64,000 nucleotides of DNA from contig NZ_CAKLBV010000006.1 in assembly GCF_920984675.1 (NCBI RefSeq), positions 1-64,000 on the forward strand, written 5' to 3'. The position numbers and the translations under genes were made by a program. The notes under the pieces were generated by a model that saw only the letters and a list, made by a program, of their open reading frames with translations, was not told the DNA's origin and did no database searches. The DNA is from Methylobacterium sp. Leaf118. GTDB taxonomy: Bacteria > Pseudomonadota > Alphaproteobacteria > Rhizobiales > Beijerinckiaceae. Below are positions 56,761 to 64,000 of this stretch, piece after piece. How positions within the stretch are numbered: position 1 is the stretch's first letter; each line of letters starts with the position of its first letter.

Positions 56761-57446
56761 TGCGCCGAACCCGGTCGAGGAGCGTGCGCAGCGCGCGCGC
56801 AGAGCAGGAACACGCTCGCCACCGTGAGTGCCATAAGGATCGTTGAGGCGCCGAGCGCACCAGCGAGCGCCGCACCGGTAACGTCGCCGAGGTTCACCGC
56901 CGCCATATGGACTTGGAACTGGACCGCCGACGCGCGTCCCTCGCGGCTCGCCAGCAGCACGGCGACGTAGAGGGGCGCCGGCACGACGCTGGCGAGCCCG
57001 AGAATGACGGACCCCGCCCCCGCGGCTAGCCCAGCCGCGATCAGCGATCCCGCAATGCCGAACGCCACGGTGCAGGCGAGCCGGAGCGCCTGCCGGGCAG
57101 GCCGCGGTCCGATCCGATCGACAATGGCGCCGATGTCCAGGGCGCCGAGGGTGCCGCCGAGAAGCGCGAGCCCCGCCTGAACTCGAGAGAGGCTGCCCGC
57201 GTCCCAGCCATGGACCTGGACCAGCGCGACGGCGAAGGGCACCTGAAACAAGGCGAGCCCGAAATCGATGACAAAGCACATCGCGAGCAACAGCGCCGCC
57301 TCGCGTGTCTGGAACGCTGCGGGGAGCCGGTGCGTGAACATCATCGCCTCAACGAGCCACCGGCCGGAGCGAACAGACAGCGCACCGAGGCCTGATTCAT
57401 GGCGCAGGTTTAGAGCGAGACGGCGCTGGCAAGTGCCTGTCGCCAA
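56757..57446 (-). pseudogene. MFS transporter, C-terminal half only
   Basis: Up to 229 residues with six membrane helices (LLLAMCFVIDFGLALFQVPFA... to ALTVASVFLLCARAA), corresponding to the second half of a 12-helix major facilitator. Preceded by RWLVEAMMFTHRLPAAFQTREA, which looks like a central linker rather than a natural N-terminus. An initiation ATG pair exists at 57344 and 57341. Either a truncated gene or a half-size transporter; truncation is favoured because intergenic DNA begins directly upstream. Confidence 0.6.
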
Positions 57447-57481
57447 GATGCAACATGCGCATGAATTGAGATAGAGATTGT

Positions 57482-57494
57482 AATTATTATAATT
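57482..57494. promoter_or_regulatory. AT-rich palindrome upstream of the ECF sigma gene
   Basis: AATTAT-T-ATAATT is a perfect 6-1-6 palindrome in a very AT-rich patch (57470-57500) inside GC-rich DNA. It lies 180 bp upstream of the iron-type ECF sigma gene and could bind a Fur-, Irr- or MntR-like iron regulator. The rest of 57447-57674 has no gene. Confidence 0.45.
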
Positions 57495-57674
57495 TCTGTT
57501 GCCTTGTCCTGATTGAGTTCCTGCTGGCCGGACAGGCGCTTAATTGCCTGCACCTTTTCAGGTTGGAAGTCGTTCAAACTAGAAGATTGCTTGCACAACT
57601 CTTGCTTCCACATCCGCGCCGCTCCAGGACATCCGGAGGGGTGCGAGGTTCGTCAAGCGATAGGACTTGGGTTT

Positions 57675-58184
57675 ATGCAAGGGGTGTCGGTCGATGCTCT
57701 TCATCGCCGCGAGGGTTTGAAGCTCCAGCGCTTCCTCCTGCGCCTGCTCGGCAATCCGACGGACGCTGCCGACGCGACGCAGGAGACCTATCTGCGCATG
57801 CTCGCGGCCCTCTCGCGCACGCCCGTCGAGCACCCTTCGGCGCTCCTTTTCCGGATCGCCCACAACGTCGCCTTGCGCACCCGCAACCGGCACCGGCTCG
57901 AACGCAGGCTGTTCGCGGACGGCAGCGAGGTGGACCTCGTGGACGTCATCGACGGCTTCGCGCTCCCGGAACGGCAACTGATCGCGCAGCAGGAGCTGAA
58001 ACGCCTCGCTACCGCCATCGACCAGTTGCCGCCGCGCTGCCGAGAAGTGTTCCTTCTGAGCCGCTTCGAGGGTCTCCCGAACGGGGAGATCGCTGCCCGT
58101 CTCGGCATCTCGCGCAACATGGTCGAGAAGCACATCATCCGGGCACTCCTGCACTGCCGTCGCTGCCAGCTGAACGATTTTTGA
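57675..58184 (+). CDS. ECF sigma factor, FecI type
   Basis: 169 residues from the ATG at 57675 (AGGA 9 bases upstream). Region 2: LQRFLLRLLGNPTDAADATQETYLRMLAAL. Region 4: AIDQLPPRCREVFLLSRFEGLPNGEIAARLGISRNMVEKHIIRAL. This is the pattern of FecI-like iron-starvation sigma factors. Next to fecR and a TonB receptor, so it is expected to drive the receptor gene when the ligand is bound outside. Confidence 0.9.
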   Translation: MQGVSVDALHRREGLKLQRFLLRLLGNPTDAADATQETYLRMLAALSRTPVEHPSALLFRIAHNVALRTRNRHRLERRLFADGSEVDLVDVIDGFALPERQLIAQQELKRLATAIDQLPPRCREVFLLSRFEGLPNGEIAARLGISRNMVEKHIIRALLHCRRCQLNDF

Positions 58185-58195
58185 GGAGGCACCCT

Positions 58196-58220
58196 CAGGA
58201 GATCGGCGGCTCGTTGATCT
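58196..58220 (+). promoter_or_regulatory. Shared 25-bp motif, copy 1 (before fecR)
   Basis: CAGGAGATC then 5 variable bases then CTCGTTGATCT, beginning 11 bases after the sigma stop and 51 bases before the fecR GTG. The same motif recurs before the TonB receptor gene with 20 of 25 bases identical. Candidate control site of the module. Confidence 0.55.
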
Positions 58221-58271
58221 AAAGGACGGGAGCGCATCGGCAGGCTTGCGGCGCGCCTCAGGGGGAACGGC

Positions 58272-59246
58272 GTGGCCGGCAGCGAACAGACCGACGCGGA
58301 GAGCGGTGGCGCGGACGATCCGATCGTGGAGGCTGCAGCTGGCTGGGTCGCCCGACTGTCCTCCCACGACGCCACCGAGGACGATCGGGCAGCCTTCGAG
58401 GTTTGGCGGGCCGCCGATCCGGCCCATGCCGAGGCCTATGCCGAGATGGACGCACTGTGGCGCAAGCTCGGACACCTGCCCGATCGCCGGCCCGACCCTG
58501 CCGAGGTGAAGGCCGTACGGCGGCCCAAGAGGGTGTCCAAACCCATCCTCGGCCTCGCTGCCGCCATGCTGCTCGCGGGTGCCCTCGCCGATCGATACGG
58601 CCTCGTGGACCGCCTACGGGCCGACCTCTGGAGCGGTGTCGGTGAGATCGCGCAGACCACGCTCGCCGACGGCAGCCGCGTCGATCTCAACACCGACACG
58701 GCCCTGGTGCTGCGCTTCTCCGAACAGGAGCGCCGGATCGTGCTCCTACGCGGCGAGGCGAGCTTCGATGTTGTGTCGGACCCGAGACGACCCTTCACGG
58801 TACAGGCCGGGGATCTGAGCGTGCGCGCCGTCGGAACCCACTTCTTCGTGCGCGCCGACGGGAGCGGCAGCCCGGTCGGTGTCGCGGAAGGCCGCGTCGA
58901 GGTCGCGGAGGCGGGCCGGAGGGTCCCGGTCTCGGCCGGGGAAGTGATCCAACGCGAAGGCGACGTCGCCCTGACCGTAGCCGCGGCGAATGTGGAGCGC
59001 AGCCTGGCCTGGCGCGAGGGCCGGCTCCTCTTTTCCGGCGAGACCCTGGCGACGGTCCTGGCCGAACTCGGTCGCTACCGTCACGGACGCATCCTCCTCC
59101 TCGACCGCCGCCTCGGCGAGCGGCGGGTGACCGGCGCCTTCGACCCCCGCGACACCGACGACGCCCTCGACGTCATCGCCACCACGATGGGCGTGAGGGT
59201 CCGGCGCCTGTCCCCGTTGCTCGTGCTGATCGGCTCACCTCTCTGA
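58272..59246 (+). CDS. FecR-type anti-sigma/sensor protein
   Basis: 324 residues from a GTG with AGGGGG 6 bases upstream. Cytoplasmic sigma-binding domain (AAGWVARLSSHDATEDDRAAFEVWRAADPAHAEAYAEM, about 21-60), one membrane helix (ILGLAAAMLLAGALADRYG, about 91-110), then the periplasmic FecR domain (LADGSRVDLNTDTAL, LRGEASFDVVSDPRRPFTV, VRAVGTHFFVR). Passes the signal from the receptor's STN domain to the sigma factor. Confidence 0.92.
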   Translation: MAGSEQTDAESGGADDPIVEAAAGWVARLSSHDATEDDRAAFEVWRAADPAHAEAYAEMDALWRKLGHLPDRRPDPAEVKAVRRPKRVSKPILGLAAAMLLAGALADRYGLVDRLRADLWSGVGEIAQTTLADGSRVDLNTDTALVLRFSEQERRIVLLRGEASFDVVSDPRRPFTVQAGDLSVRAVGTHFFVRADGSGSPVGVAEGRVEVAEAGRRVPVSAGEVIQREGDVALTVAAANVERSLAWREGRLLFSGETLATVLAELGRYRHGRILLLDRRLGERRVTGAFDPRDTDDALDVIATTMGVRVRRLSPLLVLIGSPL

Positions 59247-59273
59247 GGGACGAAAAAAGTCGGGACCCGACGT

Positions 59274-59298
59274 CAGGAGATCACGCCCTCGTTGATCT
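59274..59298 (+). promoter_or_regulatory. Shared 25-bp motif, copy 2 (before the TonB receptor gene)
   Basis: CAGGAGATC, 5 variable bases, CTCGTTGATCT, starting 27 bases after the fecR stop. Just before it lies the palindrome GTCGGG-A-CCCGAC (59259-59271). See copy 1 at 58196. Confidence 0.55.
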
Positions 59299-59364
59299 TG
59301 ATCAGTGAGGGGCGAGAGAGAACGCGAAGCGTGCCGCCCCTTCGGCAGATCGATGGGGCTTGGA

Positions 59365-61941
59365 ATGGCGTCGCGGGCGGGCAGGGTTTCACGGGGCAGG
59401 GTTTCACGGGGCAGGGTCGCGGGGATCGCGCTCGCTGGCGTGTCGGTCGGGGTGATGGTGCAGGCGGCCTCGGCGCAGAGCCTCGAGGCGGTGCGCGCCG
59501 ATGTCTCCTCCCATGCACCGGCTCCGGGGCCCGCCAATGTCCGTCTTCGGATTCCGAAGGGATCGCTGGAGAGCGGCCTCGTCGCCTTTACCGAACAGGC
59601 CGGCGTCAAACTGGTCTATCCGACCGAACTGACGGCGACCCTGGAGACGAACGGCCTTGAGGGCGAGTTCTCTCCCTTCGACGCCCTGACCAAGCTCTTG
59701 GAGGGCACCGGTCTCACCTACAGGCCCGCCGGCGCCTCGACGATCACACTGATCAATCCGCGCTACGTCCAGCTCGGCCCGGAGCCGGCAGGCTCGGTGC
59801 GCCTCGACGAGCTGAGCGTCGCGGGCGAAGGCCGGGGAACGGCGATCGTCCCCGTCGGCCTGCCGCCCCGCTCCGGCACCGTCGGACAGCCGCCCGTCCC
59901 CTATGCCGGCGGGCAGGTCGCGACCGGAACCCGGATCGGCCTTCTCGGCAACCGCTCCGTCATGAAGACGCCGTTCAGCACGACCGGCTTCACCGAAAAG
60001 CTCATCCGCAACCAAGAGGCGCGCTCGGCGGCCGACATCGTCACCAACGACCCTTCCGTGCGTTCGGACGCGCCCTTCTTCAGCGACCGCGACTCGTTCT
60101 TCATCCGCGGCTTCTCGGTCACCAACGTCGACACCGCTTTCGACGGCCTGTTCTACCTCGCGAACCCACGCCGGATGCAGCTCGACGGCATCGAGCGCGT
60201 CGAACTCCTCAAGGGGCCGACGGCGCTGCTCACCGGCGGCGTCGGTCGCGTCGGCGGCACCATCAACCTCATCCCCAAGCGCGCCTACGACGAGCCGCTG
60301 ACGCGGATCACCACCTCCTACTTCAGCAACGCCAATTTCGGGACGCATCTCGACATCGGCCGTCGCTACGGCGACTTCAAGGAATGGGGCGTGCGCTTCA
60401 ACGGCGCCTATCGCGCGGGCGACACGGCGCTGGACAACCACGCCCTCGAAGTGAGCAACGCGACCCTCGGGCTCGATTATCGCGGCGAGCGCTTCCGCGC
60501 CTCGCTCGACATGAGCCATCAGCGGCAGAACGTCACCGCACCGGCCTCGCTGTTCAACGCGGTCGCGCCCGGCATCGTCATCCCCCGCGCCCCGAACGGC
60601 CGGATCAACACGGCGAGCCGGTTCGAGTACAACGACAGCGTCTACGACATGGTCGCCGGCCGGATGGAGTACGACATCCTGCCCGAGACGACGGTCTACC
60701 TCGCAGGCGGCGTCAGCCGCTTCCGCGAGAACTCGCTGTCCTCGTTCTTCACGATCACCAATACGAACGGCAATGCGACCAACTCGTTCGCGATCGCGCC
60801 GACCGCGATCGAGGGTTACACCGGCGATGTCGGGTTCCGCAGCCGTTTCGATACAGGCTTCATCGGGCATTTCCTCACGGTTTCGGCCGTCGAGGCCAAC
60901 AACAAGATCTTCCGCAACGGCTTCTTCCCGCCCGCCCTGCCAAGCGTGCAGACCAACATCTACGATCCGGTCCACCTCCCGTTCGGCAGCATCGCGAACC
61001 TCTTCCCGCGCGCCGGCGCGCAGCCACTCCAGGCCGACGGCACCTACCGCAGCGTGGGCATCTCCGACACCCTGTCCTTCGCCGAAGACCGTATCCTTCT
61101 GACCCTCGGCGGACGCTTCCAGGACATCGTCTCGAAGGCTTTCGTGACGCGGCCGGTGCCGACCCAGGGCAGCCAGAGCTACGGCTACGCCGAGGGCCGG
61201 TTCAGCCCGGCGATCGCGCTCGCGGTTCAGCCGTTCGAAAACCTCACGCTCTACGGCAACTACATCGAGGCGCTTCTTGAGGGGCCGACTGCACCAGGCG
61301 TCGGCGTGAACAACCCTGGCGCGGTCCTCCCGCCGATCGTGAGCAAGCAGAAGGAGGTCGGCGTCAAGATCGACTTCGGTACGGCCATGCTCACGACCGG
61401 TCTGTTCGAGATCGAGCTGCCCAATGCCTTCGCTGCCCCCTCCGCCGTTCCCGGGGTGCTGCCAATCTTCGGGTTGAACGGCCTGCAGCGCAACCGTGGC
61501 GTCGAGGTCAACGTCTACGGCGAGCCCTTGGAGGGCGTGCGCCTGCTCGGCGGCGTCTCCTTCATCGATGCGAAGCTCGCCAAGACGGCCGGCGGCACCT
61601 TCGACGGCAACGACGTGCCCGGTGTGCCGGACACCTCGATCAGCCTCTATGGGGAGGTCGATCTGCCGCCGTGGATGCTTCCGGGACTGACCCTGACCGG
61701 CCGCATCCTCTATTCCAGCAGCGTGTTCTACGATCAGGGGAACACGCAGGTCGTTCCGGACTGGACCCGGTTCGACGCGGGGGTGCGCTATACCTTCGAG
61801 GGCTATGCCGGCAGGCCCGTCCTGCTCAGGGCCACCGTCCAGAACCTGTTCGACGAGGCGTATTATGCCTCGGCCGCTCGTGGCTTCCTCGGTATCGGTG
61901 CGCCGCGCACCTTCATCCTGTCCGCATCGGTCGATTTCTGA
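59365..61941 (+). CDS. TonB-dependent siderophore receptor with STN signalling domain
   Basis: 858 residues from the ATG at 59365 (GGGG about 7 bases upstream); an ATG at 59353 is possible. Long basic signal peptide with a duplicated GRVSR unit, cleavage near ASA-QS. STN domain (about 55-135: IPKGSLESGLVAFTEQAGVKLVYPTEL), plug (FSTTGFTEKLIRNQEARSAADI; FFIRGFSV; GIERVELLKGPTALL), then a beta-barrel ending in the aromatic SVDF. The STN domain is what contacts FecR, so this receptor both imports and signals. The ligand is a ferric siderophore; which one is unknown. Confidence 0.94.
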   Translation: MASRAGRVSRGRVSRGRVAGIALAGVSVGVMVQAASAQSLEAVRADVSSHAPAPGPANVRLRIPKGSLESGLVAFTEQAGVKLVYPTELTATLETNGLEGEFSPFDALTKLLEGTGLTYRPAGASTITLINPRYVQLGPEPAGSVRLDELSVAGEGRGTAIVPVGLPPRSGTVGQPPVPYAGGQVATGTRIGLLGNRSVMKTPFSTTGFTEKLIRNQEARSAADIVTNDPSVRSDAPFFSDRDSFFIRGFSVTNVDTAFDGLFYLANPRRMQLDGIERVELLKGPTALLTGGVGRVGGTINLIPKRAYDEPLTRITTSYFSNANFGTHLDIGRRYGDFKEWGVRFNGAYRAGDTALDNHALEVSNATLGLDYRGERFRASLDMSHQRQNVTAPASLFNAVAPGIVIPRAPNGRINTASRFEYNDSVYDMVAGRMEYDILPETTVYLAGGVSRFRENSLSSFFTITNTNGNATNSFAIAPTAIEGYTGDVGFRSRFDTGFIGHFLTVSAVEANNKIFRNGFFPPALPSVQTNIYDPVHLPFGSIANLFPRAGAQPLQADGTYRSVGISDTLSFAEDRILLTLGGRFQDIVSKAFVTRPVPTQGSQSYGYAEGRFSPAIALAVQPFENLTLYGNYIEALLEGPTAPGVGVNNPGAVLPPIVSKQKEVGVKIDFGTAMLTTGLFEIELPNAFAAPSAVPGVLPIFGLNGLQRNRGVEVNVYGEPLEGVRLLGGVSFIDAKLAKTAGGTFDGNDVPGVPDTSISLYGEVDLPPWMLPGLTLTGRILYSSSVFYDQGNTQVVPDWTRFDAGVRYTFEGYAGRPVLLRATVQNLFDEAYYASAARGFLGIGAPRTFILSASVDF
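59381..59420 (+). repeat. 15-bp tandem repeat in the receptor signal-peptide region
   Basis: GCAGGGTTTCACGGG occurs twice in tandem (59381-59395, 59396-59410), followed by a partial third copy. It adds GRVSR units to the basic n-region; copy-number change by 15 bp keeps the frame. Confidence 0.8.
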
Positions 61942-61999
61942 TGCCGATGTGCGGGGAGACAAGCCGCGCATGACACGGTGCCCGGACCGGTAGAGCTCA

Positions 62000-62302
62000 A
62001 TGGCGTCGCGAAGCGGATCGATCACCTTGCGCGAGCGGCTCTCCGTCGCCGGCCGCGTCGTGCTGGCGGCGGGCGGTGGCTACGGGCTCGCAGGGCTCGC
62101 CACCGCGCTCCTGTCGCTCACGCTGCCGCTGGCACGGCCCGAGGCAGTGGCTGCCGCGACGCTCGCCAGCTTCGTCCTGATGCCGGCCGTCGCCGTCGCC
62201 GTCTTCGCGACGCGCTCGCTCCGGCGGGCGGCGCTGGCGCTCGCGGGCTCGGCCTTGGTGCTCGGTGGCCTGGTCGGGCTGGCGATGCGGGGCGCGCCAT
62301 GA
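62000..62302 (+). CDS. DUF3649-type small membrane protein
   Basis: 100 residues, three hydrophobic helices (VVLAAGGGYGLAGLATALLS, AATLASFVLMPAVAVAVFA, ALALAGSALVLGGLVGLAM). Size, topology and position between a TonB receptor and a PepSY protein match DUF3649 iron-uptake accessory proteins. Its stop overlaps the next ATG (ATGA), so coupled. Role unknown. Confidence 0.75.
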   Translation: MASRSGSITLRERLSVAGRVVLAAGGGYGLAGLATALLSLTLPLARPEAVAAATLASFVLMPAVAVAVFATRSLRRAALALAGSALVLGGLVGLAMRGAP

Positions 62303-63900
62303 GGGGCAGCTTCCGTCAGTCCATGGCGTGGCTCCACACGTGGTCTGGCCTCGTCGTCGGCTGGGTGCTGTTCGCGATCTTCGTCACCGGCACCGCCAGC
62401 TACTACCGCACCGACATCTCCCGCTGGATGCGGCCCGAATTGAGCCAGGCCGCGCCCGTCGCGACGGCCGACCTGCCGAAGGCGGCTGAGCGGGCGGTCG
62501 CTTATCTCGAGCAGCACGCTCCGAAGGCCAAGACGTGGTTCATCGGCCTGCCGCAGCCCGACCGACCATTGCTCGACCTGTTCTGGCGCAACCGCCCAGG
62601 CGAGCCGCCCAGCCATGTCCTTCTCGATCCGGCGACGGGCACCGAGGCTGTGTTGCGCGACACGGAAGGCGGCGACTTCCTCTACCGCTTCCACTACGAA
62701 CTGCACATGCCGCCGCTCTGGGGGCGCTGGGTCGTCGGCACTTGCGCAATGATCATGCTGGTGGCGCTGATCTCGGGCATCGTCACCCACAAGCGCATCT
62801 TTGCCGACTTCTTCACCTTCCGCCGGGACAAGGCGCCGCGGCGCAGCTTCCTCGACGCCCACAACGTCACCGGCGTGCTCGCGCTGCCGTTCCACCTGAT
62901 GATCACCTATACCGGCGTCGTCGCCCTCGCGACGTTCTACATGCCCTGGGGCGTGACCGCGGCCTACAAGGGCGACACCCGCGCCTTCTTCACGGAGGCC
63001 GGCTGGATCACGGCGCCGCGCCTGCCTATCGGTCGGCCGGCCCCTCCCGCGCCCCTCGGGCCGATGATCGAGCAGGCGCAGGCGAGCGTGTCGGAGCGGC
63101 TCGAACGGCTGACCGTCACCCATTTCGGCGATGCCCAGGCGACCATCGTCGCGATGTTCGAGGAGCCGCACGGCCTCGCCCACACGCCGACCCACATCGC
63201 CTTCGACGGCGCGAGCGGCGCATTGCTGGAGATCCGCGGCGGTGACCTGAAACCCGCGGCCAAGACCGTCTCCACCCTGATCGGCCTCCACGTGGCGCAT
63301 TTCGCCGATACGGGCTTGCGGCTGCTGTTCTTCCTGTGCGGGATCATGGGCAGCGCCATGGTGGCCACCGGCCTCGTGCTGTGGTCGCTCGCCCGGCTGC
63401 CGAGGGCGAGCGAGCGGCCCTTTTTCGGGCTGCGGCTCGTGCAGGCCCTCAACATCGGCAGCGTCGCCGGCCTGCCCGCGGCGATCGCGGTGTACTTCCT
63501 GGCCAACCGGCTGCTGCCGACCGAACTCGCTTCGCGCGCCGAATGGGAGATCCGTGCCTTCTTCGCGGCTTGGATCATCGCAGCCTTGATCCCGCTCGCC
63601 CGGCCGCACCGCAGGGCCTGGAGCGAGATGCTGGCCCTCGTCGCTATGCTCTGCCTCGCCGTCGCCGCCGCGGACATCGCCATGGTCGAGGCGCATCCGC
63701 TGCGCCGGCTCAGTGGGGGCGAGGTGCTGTTCCTGTGGTTCGACGGGGCGATGCTCACACTTGCCGCTCTTTTCGCCGTCGCAGCCCGCAAGGTCTCGGC
63801 CCGTGCTCGGATTAGACCACGGCACGGTCGGTTGTCGGCGGTGTATACGAAGACTAGAGCGGGTCCCGCTTGCGTAGCGACGGCCAAGTCGTTGTCGTAG
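62299..63900 (+). CDS. PepSY-associated membrane protein (iron-uptake type), hybrid C-terminus
   Basis: 533 residues as it stands. Seen: SFRQSMAWLHTWSGLVVGWVLFAIF (first helix with His), FLYRFHYELHMPPLWGRWVVG, ALPFHLMITYTGVV, a periplasmic PepSY-like domain (about 240-330) and four to five further helices at the C-terminus. Such proteins follow siderophore receptors and probably reduce or handle iron in the periplasm. From about residue 518 the sequence is insertion-sequence DNA, so the native last residues are replaced; all predicted helices remain. Confidence 0.85.
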   Translation: MRGSFRQSMAWLHTWSGLVVGWVLFAIFVTGTASYYRTDISRWMRPELSQAAPVATADLPKAAERAVAYLEQHAPKAKTWFIGLPQPDRPLLDLFWRNRPGEPPSHVLLDPATGTEAVLRDTEGGDFLYRFHYELHMPPLWGRWVVGTCAMIMLVALISGIVTHKRIFADFFTFRRDKAPRRSFLDAHNVTGVLALPFHLMITYTGVVALATFYMPWGVTAAYKGDTRAFFTEAGWITAPRLPIGRPAPPAPLGPMIEQAQASVSERLERLTVTHFGDAQATIVAMFEEPHGLAHTPTHIAFDGASGALLEIRGGDLKPAAKTVSTLIGLHVAHFADTGLRLLFFLCGIMGSAMVATGLVLWSLARLPRASERPFFGLRLVQALNIGSVAGLPAAIAVYFLANRLLPTELASRAEWEIRAFFAAWIIAALIPLARPHRRAWSEMLALVAMLCLAVAAADIAMVEAHPLRRLSGGEVLFLWFDGAMLTLAALFAVAARKVSARARIRPRHGRLSAVYTKTRAGPACVATAKSLS

Positions 63901-64000
63901 CCGGCGGCGGCGAGGCTGTTGCGGCACTCATCTGGGGTGAAGCGGGTGAAGGCGTGCCGGACGGCGTCCCAAAGGTCTGGCACGGTGCGGGCGGCTGCGC
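63855..64000 (-). mobile_element. IS630-type element, partial at right edge
   Basis: Minus-strand frame entering from the right edge reads AARTVPDLWDAVRHAFTRF and then TPDECRNSLAAAGYDND, the C-terminal end typical of IS630 transposases. A TA at 63854-63855 followed by a palindromic end (AGCGGG-T-CCCGCT, 63858-63870) is the likely element border. The frame runs on into the PepSY gene without its own stop. Most of the element is beyond the window. Confidence 0.65.

Noticed and set aside
59404-62025. Minus-strand 870-codon frame opposite the TonB receptor gene
   Set aside because: No recognisable motif, composition typical of antisense translation; the plus-strand gene is unambiguous.

Overview
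The window is GC-rich chromosomal DNA from an alphaproteobacterium. The core gene order (ppiD-trpE-trpG-trpD-trpC-moaC-moeA, lpxB-lpxI-lpxA-fabZ, tpiA/secG/pyrG, hemD-mic60-hemY) and a GapR (DUF2312) protein point to Hyphomicrobiales (Rhizobiales). The repeat style and the RHH plus PHB-depolymerase pair suggest Methylobacterium or Methylorubrum. The genus is an inference from memory of gene order; no search was run.

Layout. 1-7000: gltX and gltA read rightward and face a leftward lipid A cluster (fabZ, lpxA, lpxI, lpxB) that ends in a UPF0178 gene. 7150-15250: leftward molybdenum cofactor genes (moeA, moaC) tightly coupled to tryptophan genes (trpC, trpD, trpG, trpE), headed by a PpiD-like periplasmic foldase. 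15480-22000: tpiA, secG and pyrG, then a palindromic repeat that supplies the pyrG stop codon, then a DUF350/DUF1190/ATP-grasp ligase operon. 22000-35500: mostly single genes (holC, an S10 peptidase, a lipoprotein, a YbdK-type ligase, a DUF4142 protein, threonine aldolase divergent from a GntR regulator, enoyl-CoA hydratase, a large TPR protein, small hypotheticals and a flavin monooxygenase). 35885-48060: tRNA-Phe, yacG/maf, a tripartite tricarboxylate transporter with two substrate-binding proteins around one membrane pair, tsaD divergent from hemD, then the bacterial Mic60 homologue and a HemY-domain TPR protein.

From tRNA-Ser(GGA) at 48394 to the right edge the window is accessory in character. 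It contains a dead IS5-type element (one nonsense codon and two +1 frameshifts), a TetR/cupin divergent pair, a dead or dying IS630 element, an RHH regulator with a PHB-depolymerase-type esterase, remnants of an alpha/beta hydrolase and an MFS transporter, a GapR paralogue, a divergent kinase-like protein, and a HAD protein of RNA-repair type. It ends with a complete iron-uptake module: ECF sigma factor, FecR, STN-domain TonB receptor, DUF3649 and PepSY membrane proteins. A second IS630-type element enters at the right edge and replaces the end of the PepSY gene. No integrase was found, so the island is inferred from gene content and insertion sequences.

How genes work together. The fab/lpx genes make the lipid A precursor. 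TrpE and TrpG form anthranilate synthase and feed TrpD and TrpC. The TctCBA set takes up carboxylates. The FecIRA-like set would sense an iron chelate at the outer membrane, release the sigma factor and induce the receptor; a conserved 25-bp motif between these genes is the best candidate for a shared control site. I see no CRISPR array, rRNA or prophage.
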